DNA of 5,413 nucleotides, from the NCBI GenBank assembly GCA_021106755.1, contig JAIOTM010000401.1:1-5413 (forward strand), written 5' to 3'. Below the pieces are notes generated by a model. It was not told where the DNA came from, made no database searches, and saw only the letters and a list, made by a program, of their open reading frames with translations. Numbering within the stretch: position 1 is the first letter of the stretch; each line of letters opens with the position of its first letter. The translations under genes and the position numbers were made by a program. Source of the stretch: Candidatus Cloacimonadota bacterium. Lineage in GTDB: Bacteria; Cloacimonadota; Cloacimonadia; Cloacimonadales; JAIOQZ01. This document shows, in pieces, positions 1 to 5,413 of the stretch.

Positions 1-854
1 TCTATGAAGTTACCGATGAGCATGATGATTATATCGGATTACTCTATTTTGACATCTTCCCGCGGGAGACCAAACGTCCAGGCGCGTGGATGAATACATT
101 TCAGTCACAAGGACTGTACAAAGATGGAGTTAAGCGACCTCATGTACTTATAGCAGCAAGCCTGACTCCCTCGAATGACAAGACTCCCTCATTATTAACC
201 ATGCGCGAAGCTCAGACTATGTTCCACGAGTTTGGGCACGCCATGCACGGTATCTCCTCGCAGTGTAAATACAAATCGTTGGCAAGCCCCAATGTTTATT
301 GGGATTTTGTTGAGCTTCCCTCTCATATTATGGAAAACTGGATTAAAGAAGAGGAAGCTCTGAAATTATTCGCGAATCACTATAAAACAGGCGAAGCTAT
401 CCCTCAGGATCTTCTCGCAAAAATGAAAAAGGCGGAACGCTTCAATAAGGGATTTGCAAATATCCGGCAACTTTCTTTTGGTTATATGGATATGGCTTGG
501 CACAACAGCGAGATGAGCGGTAATGAAGATGTATCTGATTTCGAGCGTAAAGCAACCGCGAAATGCCAATTGTTGCCGTATGTGGAAGGTTGTAATATCT
601 CCTGCGCTATGTCGCATCTCTTTGCTGGCGGTTATTCAGCAGGATATTACTCTTACAAATGGGCGGAAGCTCTGGACGCCGATGCTTTCGAGAAGTTCAA
701 GAGTGACGGGATATTCAACAGGGAAACGGCTATGTCGTTCCGCGATAACATTCTGGCACGGGGAAGAACAGAGCATCCTGCGGTACTCTATAAACGTTTC
801 AGAGGAAAAGACCCGGATCCGAACGCGTTATTGCGGCGCGATGGTTTGATATAA
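1..854 (+). CDS. M3 family zinc oligopeptidase, 3' part (5' end outside window)
   Basis: The reading frame is open from base 3 and gives 283 residues, roughly the C-terminal 40% of a family usually near 700 residues. The zinc site is complete: HEFGH at visible residues 75-79 (bases 225-239) supplies two His ligands and the catalytic Glu. The third ligand is Glu 104 in DFVELPS (codon 312-314), 29 residues after the first His, as in thimet oligopeptidase and oligopeptidase A. The upstream YFDIFPRE...GAWM block, the HLFAGGYSAGYYSYKWAE block with its substrate-binding His and Tyr residues, and the C-terminal DPDPNALLRRDGL are all typical of M3A enzymes. Such enzymes cleave short peptides, usually in the cytoplasm, and take part in peptide turnover. 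The MENW motif after the third ligand looks more like oligopeptidase A/thimet oligopeptidase than Dcp, but the fragment cannot separate them. The N-terminus and any signal peptide are not visible. The ATG at base 90 is internal and is not the start. Confidence 0.96.
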   Translation, partial: YEVTDEHDDYIGLLYFDIFPRETKRPGAWMNTFQSQGLYKDGVKRPHVLIAASLTPSNDKTPSLLTMREAQTMFHEFGHAMHGISSQCKYKSLASPNVYWDFVELPSHIMENWIKEEEALKLFANHYKTGEAIPQDLLAKMKKAERFNKGFANIRQLSFGYMDMAWHNSEMSGNEDVSDFERKATAKCQLLPYVEGCNISCAMSHLFAGGYSAGYYSYKWAEALDADAFEKFKSDGIFNRETAMSFRDNILARGRTEHPAVLYKRFRGKDPDPNALLRRDGLI

Positions 855-982
855 TTATTTCATTGTAATATCAGACTTTGCGGTACAAATTGGATACTTC
901 CCTGTCTGTTGAATCCTCTTTTGAACCCATTTAATGTAGTAGGATTTGAAAAAGGTGGTGAAGATGTGTAGCGAGAAGGACT

Positions 983-1028
983 TAAAAATTTCATCGCATA
1001 TTTGAAAATATTCAGGATTAAATTTTTA
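983..1028. repeat. AT-only inverted repeat in the peptidase-yfhO spacer
   Basis: TAAAAATTT at 983-991 is the exact reverse complement of AAATTTTTA at 1020-1028. Inside the 28-base loop lies a second palindrome, ATATTT-GA-AAATAT, at 998-1011. The arms contain no G or C, so an RNA hairpin would be weak, and no T-run follows that would make a standard terminator. It could be a protein-binding site or chance in AT-rich DNA. The rest of the 855-1148 spacer shows no tRNA, no clear promoter and no convincing gene. It does hold a near-repeat pair, TTGAATCC and TTGAACCC, at about 906-925. Confidence 0.3.
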
Positions 1029-1139
1029 TGTTCTTCTGGCAAACAGGGTTACCTCATTTTTTGAATCTTTACTGCATTATTTGGGTTGAAGGGAAACACA
1101 GAAGGTACATCTCGCTGAGTTTGAAATTTATATTATTCT

Positions 1140-1144
1140 GGAGG
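1140..1144 (+). promoter_or_regulatory. Ribosome binding site of the yfhO-like gene
   Basis: GGAGG lies 4 bases before the ATG at 1149. This is a strong Shine-Dalgarno match and it fixes the start, which also places the Lys/Arg-rich N-terminus directly ahead of the first membrane segment. Confidence 0.8.
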
Positions 1145-1148
1145 AAAC

Positions 1149-3713
1149 ATGGCTAAGAAACGCAGGAAAAAAGAACCGGAAATCCCTGTAGAAGTGAAAG
1201 CAGATTCATTAGAACGTTGGATGAACTGGAAATATCTTCAGTTAGTGTTGAGTGGTTTGCTGATTCTTTTCATTCTGATTTTCTTTTCTCCAATGGTTTT
1301 TGCCGGATACCGTCCCGGTGGAGTTGATGTTATCGGCTCTAAGGGCGCGAACCATCAGATAAAGGAATGGGAAGAGCAAACCGGTGAAAAAGCCATGTGG
1401 AATCCTACACAGTTTTCCGGTACACCAACTTACCACCATTTCAAAACCGTCTGGTTTGTTGATACGTTTGTAGAAAAGTGGCTTGGCACTGTTATTTACA
1501 ACCCAATTCTCTATTATATCATTGGCGCGTTTGGAATGTGTCTGCTGTTTCGGCAACTGGGATTTCATCCGCTATTGCGGCTATTTGGAGCACTTGCTTT
1601 TGTGCTTACAGTACATTGGGCAACGCTACTCGACATCGGACACTTCATGAAATTTCGCCCGATTATGCTGATTCCTCTGCTGGTTTTTACATTTATACAG
1701 CTCTGGGAAAAACCAAAATTATTGTCTTTTGCCAGCTTTGCAATTGTGCTTGCCTGGCAGATTCGAACCCAGCATTTTCAGATAGTGTTTTATACAGCCC
1801 TGATGCTTATTTTCATCGGTAAAGCACTGTTGTGGACAGCTATCAGGAAAAAAGAACAGTTTATCACGCGATTAATATTAATGTTTCTCGCTGGATTTCT
1901 CGCGATTGGAATTGTCGCGCAACCTCTGGCATCAATGAAGGAATATACTCCGTTTTCGATTCGGGGTGGAACTGGCGAAGCAGAGTCCGATGAGTCAAAA
2001 AAATCTACTGGTGTCGATATTAATTACGCTACTAATTGGTCGCTTCACCCTTCTGAGGCTATGGGTTTTGTTATCCCACGCTTCCATGGTGGAGTTAGTT
2101 CTGAGTATTACCACGGAAGCGAGAATCCGAATCTTACCGGAAAACGCGTACCTGGTTACTGGGGACACATGCCGTTTACGCAAACATCCCAGTACATGGG
2201 AATTGTTATCGTATTTCTGGCATTGCTTGGCATAATGGTTTATTGGAAAAAACCGCTGATTGTTTCGCTTGTAATGCTGACTTTGTTTTCTTACCTGCTG
2301 GCAATGGGCAGGCATTTCAACTCGTTATATCAGTTGTTTTTCGACTGGGTTCCTTTCTTCAATAAATTTCGCGTTCCCGCCATGATTGTGGTAATAATAA
2401 ATGTTAGTGTAATTTTTCTGGCAATGTTTGGACTAAAGGCTTTGTTTCAAGTAACTAATGCCGACAGAAAGAAGCTGTTGCAAAAAGCTGTTATCGCCGC
2501 GGGCTTACTGCTTGTAATTGCATTGGGAGCTTTTGCGGTTTCGGGGAATCTGGCATATACAACCGCACAGGAAACAGCCCAACTTCAACAGCAATATGGG
2601 GCTAATGCCGGTCGTGCTCTGGATATGTACAAGGATTTTCGCAAAGAGTTCCTTACTCAGGATACTAACCGGATGATTCTTTATCTCCTGTTGACAATAT
2701 CTCTGGTGATTGGATATCTTATAAATCTGAAGAATGGCAAAGGTATTCTGACAAACCGCTGGCTTATGGTGGGGCTACTTCTCGTGCTGATGGTTATCGA
2801 CATGGGATTAATGCAATCCCGCTACTTATTACACAAGGAGAATAGCGTATTTACTAATCTTCGTAAAGACAGACACTTAGAAACCTCTCATTTTAAGCAA
2901 ACCCCGTTAGATAAATACATGATGGAGCAACAGGATGAAGCACTTGAATTTGGCGAAAACCGTGTCTATCCGGTTGTCGCCAATATCTGGAACACCAACG
3001 ATTATGGTTATTATCATCAGCCAATCGGAGGGTATAGCCCGGCAAAACTCCGTGTTTATCAGGACTTGAAAGATTTTGGCACCATTGACGGACAATATCA
3101 TTTTACGAGAAACATTCCAGATATGCTCAACGCCCGTTTTTTCCTATCCGAAAGAGAGTTAACTACCCTCTATCCGGGATTGCGAAAAGTAAGTAGCGCG
3201 GAAGGTACGTTTCTCTATGAAAACCCTCACGCCGCAGGCAGAGCTTGGTTTGTTGAAAACTATGTGGTGGAAACAAGCAGGGCTGATCGCTTCAAAAGAA
3301 TGCGAGACGCAGAATTCGATATACACAACACCGCGATTCTTGAGTCGGAATTGTCGGAGCAGATAAATCCACCGGACAGCCTTGCCTCGGTGAAAGTAAT
3401 GATTTTAACTCCTCATAAAATAAGCTTCGAGACGAGCAACAGGGAGAATTCGCTACTTGTTGTTTCGGAAGTCTTTTATCCTGTTGGCTGGAAAGCGACA
3501 GTTGATGGTAACGAAACACCGATTTACAAAACTAACCATGTTCTGCGTTCTGTCTATATTCCGGCGGGAAAACACACAGTAGAATTTAGTTTTAATCCAC
3601 CCGCGTTAGGTTTTCCTCATTACATTTCTTTATTTTGTACGCTGGTAATTTTTCTTATATTGTCAGGAGCAATTGTAATGCGGTTTCGGCTTGCTAAAGC
3701 TGATTCCGCATAA
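1149..3713 (+). CDS. YfhO-family polytopic membrane protein (probable GT-C type glycosyltransferase)
   Basis: This complete 854-residue protein has about 14 hydrophobic segments, near residues 29-52, 115-136, 141-160, 169-186, 191-205, 209-229, 238-262, 348-366, 368-386, 408-434, 444-465, 508-527, 536-556 and 822-846. Basic stretches (KKRRKK at 3-8, RKKEQ at 233, WKKP at 366, DRKK at 439, MRFR at 844) all fall on one side, which predicts N-in and C-in topology. Outside loops would then include 53-114 with GVD at 58-60, 263-347, and a soluble domain at 557-821. Family marks are the NPILYY segment at 118, DIGHFMKFRP at 162, the TNWSLHPSE...IPRFHGG stretch at 295-315, and the C-terminal block FYPVGWKATVDG...SVYIPAGKHTVEF at 776-813. 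In Bacillus subtilis, YfhO acts with CsbB in glycosylating lipoteichoic acid. The acceptor here is unknown, and in a diderm it would have to be another envelope glycan or protein. Asp60 in the first outside loop is a plausible catalytic acid by analogy with GT-C enzymes, which is inference. No sugar-pathway partner gene is present in the window. The gene is followed by convergent genes and has no evident operon mate. Confidence 0.9.
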   Translation: MAKKRRKKEPEIPVEVKADSLERWMNWKYLQLVLSGLLILFILIFFSPMVFAGYRPGGVDVIGSKGANHQIKEWEEQTGEKAMWNPTQFSGTPTYHHFKTVWFVDTFVEKWLGTVIYNPILYYIIGAFGMCLLFRQLGFHPLLRLFGALAFVLTVHWATLLDIGHFMKFRPIMLIPLLVFTFIQLWEKPKLLSFASFAIVLAWQIRTQHFQIVFYTALMLIFIGKALLWTAIRKKEQFITRLILMFLAGFLAIGIVAQPLASMKEYTPFSIRGGTGEAESDESKKSTGVDINYATNWSLHPSEAMGFVIPRFHGGVSSEYYHGSENPNLTGKRVPGYWGHMPFTQTSQYMGIVIVFLALLGIMVYWKKPLIVSLVMLTLFSYLLAMGRHFNSLYQLFFDWVPFFNKFRVPAMIVVIINVSVIFLAMFGLKALFQVTNADRKKLLQKAVIAAGLLLVIALGAFAVSGNLAYTTAQETAQLQQQYGANAGRALDMYKDFRKEFLTQDTNRMILYLLLTISLVIGYLINLKNGKGILTNRWLMVGLLLVLMVIDMGLMQSRYLLHKENSVFTNLRKDRHLETSHFKQTPLDKYMMEQQDEALEFGENRVYPVVANIWNTNDYGYYHQPIGGYSPAKLRVYQDLKDFGTIDGQYHFTRNIPDMLNARFFLSERELTTLYPGLRKVSSAEGTFLYENPHAAGRAWFVENYVVETSRADRFKRMRDAEFDIHNTAILESELSEQINPPDSLASVKVMILTPHKISFETSNRENSLLVVSEVFYPVGWKATVDGNETPIYKTNHVLRSVYIPAGKHTVEFSFNPPALGFPHYISLFCTLVIFLILSGAIVMRFRLAKADSA

Positions 3714-3803
3714 TTGAGTTGTTGTCTATATCGCGGTTTAGCATCAGGTATCTATTCCTTCACATTTGGCGTATTATAAAGCCTGTTTCAATCGTTATTT
3801 ATC

Positions 3804-4019
3804 TCAACCATTCATTGCGGTATTGATGAATATTTTACGATCGAAACGTGTCAGGTTAGCCTTAATATAAGAGAACAATTTCTTGTCCTTGATACCAACA
3901 TCGTAACGTCCTTCGGCAGTTGGATTCTTACTCTTCTTAATTACGATTTTGGTGAATTCCGGCATATTTGATACAACAAATTCCATTTGTCTTTGATTCA
4001 ATTTTTCAAACATTTTCAT
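3804..4019 (-). CDS. Small hypothetical protein, HTH-less paralogue of the upstream gene
   Basis: This 71-residue basic protein matches no family I recognise. It aligns without gaps to the neighbouring 99-residue protein from residue 1 to about 62, with roughly 14 identities (M1, K2, L7, Q9, P20, K24, K29, Y39, D40, I43, K44, D45, F49, R61). The clearest shared motif is YD-x2-IKD at 39-45. It ends with RKIFINTAMNG, just where the neighbour's helix-turn-helix begins. The bases after the stop do not continue an HTH in this frame, so it looks like a genuine single-domain protein and not a recent frameshift. It is the second gene of a two-gene unit, 17 bp downstream, with its own strong ribosome binding site. 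A strong SD and the paralogy argue for real coding. A role such as hetero-oligomerising with its sibling is inference. The alternative is a decayed duplicate. Confidence 0.75.
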   Translation of the reverse strand: MKMFEKLNQRQMEFVVSNMPEFTKIVIKKSKNPTAEGRYDVGIKDKKLFSYIKANLTRFDRKIFINTAMNG

Positions 4020-4023
4020 TTTT

Positions 4024-4029
4024 CCTCCC
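4024..4029 (-). promoter_or_regulatory. Ribosome binding site of the 71-residue gene
   Basis: On the minus strand GGGAGG is followed by four A residues and then the ATG at 4019. The near-perfect Shine-Dalgarno supports the first Met over the second one two codons later, and it shows that the distal gene is translated in its own right. Confidence 0.75.
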
Positions 4030-4036
4030 GTTTTGT

Positions 4037-4336
4037 TCAGGCAAGGTTAAGTATTAGCATGTTGCGATTTACAGTCTGAATAGACACATCCAGAATAGAA
4101 GCAGCCTTGCCAATATCATATCCCGTTTCGTTAAGAATGGTGGATAGTTTCCGCCGCTTTTCATTCCGTACAGCATTGCTTAAACGGTGAAACGCATCAG
4201 CGTCTTTTATCTCCAGGTCATAAATCAGATTACCTTCATCAGTAAGGTTCTTTGTGCAAATAAGCTTCTTTCCCTTGGGTATGAGTTGCATAGCCATTAT
4301 GAACTCGTCTTGCGTCAAATCGGATAAAACTTTCAT
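4037..4336 (-). CDS. Small putative regulator with C-terminal Fis-like helix-turn-helix
   Basis: This 99-residue protein belongs to no family I can name as a whole. Residues 1-60 form a domain shared with the downstream 71-residue protein, including YD-x2-IKD at 39-45. Residues 61-96 resemble the Fis-type HTH (HTH_8) seen in Fis and at the C-terminus of sigma-54 activators: a first helix around KLSTILNETG, then GKAASILDVS (A78-A79, L82, V84, S85) as helix-turn, and IQTVNRNMLIL as a recognition helix with T88 and R91. The spacing matches the familiar L-x6-G-x5-AA-x2-L-x-V/I-S/N-x2-T-x2-R pattern. It probably binds DNA, but nothing shows its target. It is the first gene of a two-gene minus-strand unit, divergent from recG, with a good SD and a sigma-54-like promoter at the expected distance. 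The stop is TGA at 4039-4037. The N-terminal domain could serve for dimerisation or ligand sensing, which is inference. Confidence 0.82.
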   Translation of the reverse strand: MKVLSDLTQDEFIMAMQLIPKGKKLICTKNLTDEGNLIYDLEIKDADAFHRLSNAVRNEKRRKLSTILNETGYDIGKAASILDVSIQTVNRNMLILNLA

Positions 4337-4341
4337 GGTTA

Positions 4342-4347
4342 CTCCCC
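4342..4347 (-). promoter_or_regulatory. Ribosome binding site of the Fis-like HTH gene
   Basis: GGGGAG on the minus strand lies 5 bases before the ATG at 4336. It supports this start for the 99-residue protein. Confidence 0.65.
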
Positions 4348-4369
4348 TTTACTCTTTTGCCTTATTAAA

Positions 4370-4386
4370 CGCATTGTTTATGCCAA
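4370..4386 (-). promoter_or_regulatory. Sigma-54-like (-24/-12) promoter of the small regulator pair
   Basis: The minus strand reads TTGGCATAAACAATGCG. It has the invariant GG (4384-4383) and GC (4372-4371) of sigma-54 promoters with exactly 10 bases between them, and the left half TTGGCA fits the YTGGCA consensus. The right half ATGCG departs from TTGCW. Transcription would start near 4359, leaving a leader of about 23 nt that still contains the ribosome binding site. No good sigma-70 pair was found on this strand: TTTAAT lies just downstream but lacks a -35 partner. No sigma-54 gene or activator lies in the window, so this rests on the motif and its placement. Confidence 0.45.
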
Positions 4387-4408
4387 AAGCACAGAATTAC
4401 ACATTTCG

Positions 4409-4438
4409 CTGTATTTATTGACGTTAGAATAATAGCAG
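4409..4438. promoter_or_regulatory. Imperfect palindrome in the divergent control region, possible operator
   Basis: CTGTATTTATT (4409-4419) and AATAATAGCAG (4428-4438) form an imperfect inverted repeat around an 8-base centre; the outer CTG/CAG and inner ATT/AAT match. It sits about 50-80 bp upstream of the predicted start of the small regulator genes and between the two divergent transcription units. That is a suitable place for an activator or autoregulatory site. The repeat is imperfect and the region AT-rich, so chance is possible. Confidence 0.25.
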
Positions 4439-4484
4439 ATAGCTACATGTTTTTTGTTTCTGCGGTATCGCTTATCCAGATTCA

Positions 4485-4527
4485 GGGGATTCCCCGAAAT
4501 CGGGTAGTGGATTAGTGAAGCTAACCC
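4485..4527. promoter_or_regulatory. Cluster of three overlapping inverted repeats upstream of recG
   Basis: Three short stems share bases and exclude one another. GGGG/CCCC lies at 4485-4488 and 4492-4495 around ATT. CCCGA/TCGGG lies at 4493-4497 and 4500-4504 around AA. GGGTAG pairs with CTAACCC at 4502-4507 and 4521-4527 with one bulged A. No U-tract follows any of them on either strand, so they are not standard intrinsic terminators. They are a local GC-rich island in AT-rich spacer. They could be an RNA switch in a long recG leader, a protein-binding site, or a remnant of a dispersed repeat. Confidence 0.35.
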
Positions 4528-4593
4528 TTAATCAAATCAACCTATCATAGATGAATTCCTTTACATATTTCTCCCTGCCAGTAATCTCACCTC

Positions 4594-5413
4594 ATGAAGC
4601 ATAAGATAGAAACCGATATACAGTTTCTCAAAGGCATTGGCACCAACAGGGCAGAATCTCTGCACAAAATGGGGATTTATACAATTGCGGATTTAGTGGA
4701 ATACTTTCCCCGCACCTACATAGACCGCCAAAGTGAGGAATACATAGCGGATTTGCCTATGGATGGTTACGCGGCTATTAGTGGTAAGGTTGTAAAAATC
4801 GAGGAAAAACGTCATCGCCAGAAGGGGCAGCAACTTAATCTCCATCTCTCAGACGGTGATGATATTTTTATCTGCACCTGGTTTCGGTATGGAGCATGGT
4901 TAACTGCCGCAATTAAAGAAGGTGCGGTAGTCTGGGTAAGTGGTAAGGTTACTGGCTTTAAAAAAATGAAGCAAATGATACACCCGGAGATTGAGATTCT
5001 CAATTCGGCTGGTGAAGATGATTTCTGGAAAACCCGAAGGCGGTTACCTGTTTATACTGTCAGTGATAAACTTACCGTTAAAGTGCTACGAAAACTGACT
5101 TTGAGAGCTTTTGAAGCTTTAGAGTTGGCTATCAGGGAAATACTGCCAGAAAATATCTGTGCTAAGTATAAGTTTCAAAATCGCTACAAAGCTTTGTACT
5201 CAATGCACTTTCCTGAGCCTGAGACGAATATCGAAACTATCCGCAAAAGATTTGTCTATGAAGAACTTTTTTTTCACCAGTTGATGCTTGCCAGAGTAAA
5301 ACACGCGCGTACCGAAAATCGGCATGGCATAGCTATGAAATTACATAAAACTTTTACTACTACATTGAAGCTCGCACTTCCTTTTGAGTTAACATCAGCC
5401 CAAAAACGGGCTA
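4594..5413 (+). CDS. recG: ATP-dependent DNA helicase RecG, N-terminal part (3' end outside window)
   Basis: 273 codons are visible of a protein usually near 690-700 residues. RecG is a monomeric superfamily 2 helicase that regresses stalled replication forks and branch-migrates recombination intermediates. Residues 9-45 hold the helix-hairpin-helix start (QFLKGIGTNRAESLHKMG, then YFPRTYIDR). Residues about 55-135 form the OB-fold wedge domain that splits the fork, ending in the hallmark MIHPE at 128-132, with aromatics in TWFRYGAW at 95-102 where the family stacks on the junction. LPVY at 151 and the helical KRFVYEELFFHQLMLAR at 218-234 follow the family order, and ALPFELTSAQ at 261-270 is the start of the helicase core. 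Walker A and later motifs lie beyond the window. An in-frame TAA at 4582 and no other start codon after it leave ATG 4594 as the only full-length start. It lacks any Shine-Dalgarno; the preceding CTCACCTC is pyrimidine-rich. No clear promoter was found. Confidence 0.96.
   Translation, partial: MKHKIETDIQFLKGIGTNRAESLHKMGIYTIADLVEYFPRTYIDRQSEEYIADLPMDGYAAISGKVVKIEEKRHRQKGQQLNLHLSDGDDIFICTWFRYGAWLTAAIKEGAVVWVSGKVTGFKKMKQMIHPEIEILNSAGEDDFWKTRRRLPVYTVSDKLTVKVLRKLTLRAFEALELAIREILPENICAKYKFQNRYKALYSMHFPEPETNIETIRKRFVYEELFFHQLMLARVKHARTENRHGIAMKLHKTFTTTLKLALPFELTSAQKRA

Noticed and set aside
523..849. Second plus-strand open frame of 108 codons inside the peptidase gene
   Set aside because: It lies entirely within the well-supported M3 peptidase frame, and its translation resembles no protein family.
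860..1042. Minus-strand 60-codon open frame in the peptidase-yfhO spacer
   Set aside because: It shows no recognisable motif, no good ribosome binding site and no partner gene, and its composition looks like AT-rich chance sequence.
1995..2315. Minus-strand open frame of 106 codons opposite the yfhO-like gene
   Set aside because: It is a shadow of a confidently identified gene, without a start signal or family features.
3714..3803. Shared terminator between the convergent yfhO-like and small genes
   Set aside because: Only trivial pairings were found (a 3-bp GGC/GCC stem, and TTGAG/CTCAA about 85 bases apart), with no stable stem followed by a T-run on either strand.
3804..4019. The 71-residue gene as a frameshifted remnant of a longer HTH protein
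   Set aside because: The bases after its stop soon give no HTH-like translation in the same frame, and it keeps a strong SD, so a stand-alone short protein fits better. Older decay cannot be fully excluded.
4543..4548. TATCAT as a -10 box for recG
   Set aside because: It matches TATAAT at 5 of 6 bases, but no -35-like hexamer lies 16-18 bases upstream and there is no extended -10 TG. The TTGACG at 4418-4423 likewise lacks a good -10 at the right spacing.
4812..5003. Minus-strand open frame opposite recG
   Set aside because: It lies wholly within the RecG wedge-domain coding sequence and has no supporting signal.

Overview
This is a chromosomal segment of a bacterium with moderate GC (about 40-45% by eye). 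It probably comes from an uncultured or poorly characterised lineage. The large YfhO-type membrane protein and the M3 peptidase would suit a diderm of the Bacteroidota/Marinimicrobia/Cloacimonadota kind, but this is an impression from protein style and not a demonstrated placement. No rRNA, tRNA, CRISPR array, transposase or integrase is visible.

Layout: (1) bases 1-854, plus strand, the 3' part of an M3-family zinc oligopeptidase with its complete metal site; (2) 855-1148, a 294-bp AT-rich spacer with an AT-only inverted repeat and a doubtful 42-codon ORF running into the next start; (3) 1149-3713, plus strand, a complete 854-residue YfhO-family polytopic membrane protein with about 14 membrane segments; (4) 3714-3803, a 90-bp convergent gap with no clear terminator; (5) 3804-4336, minus strand, two small genes 17 bp apart that encode related proteins, where the promoter-proximal one ends in a Fis-like helix-turn-helix and the distal one stops where that helix-turn-helix would begin; (6) 4337-4593, a 257-bp divergent control region with a sigma-54-like element, an imperfect palindrome and a cluster of overlapping hairpins; (7) 4594-5413, plus strand, the N-terminal third of RecG helicase, cut by the window end.

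The three plus-strand genes are housekeeping or envelope genes with no evident common pathway: peptide turnover, probable envelope glycan transfer, and replication-fork rescue. The minus-strand pair is the unusual part. It looks like a compact regulatory module: a small DNA-binding protein, an HTH-less paralogue that could modulate it, and a sigma-54-type promoter whose predicted start gives a leader of about 23 nt. The two proteins match no family I can name, and their role is inference from sequence form only.
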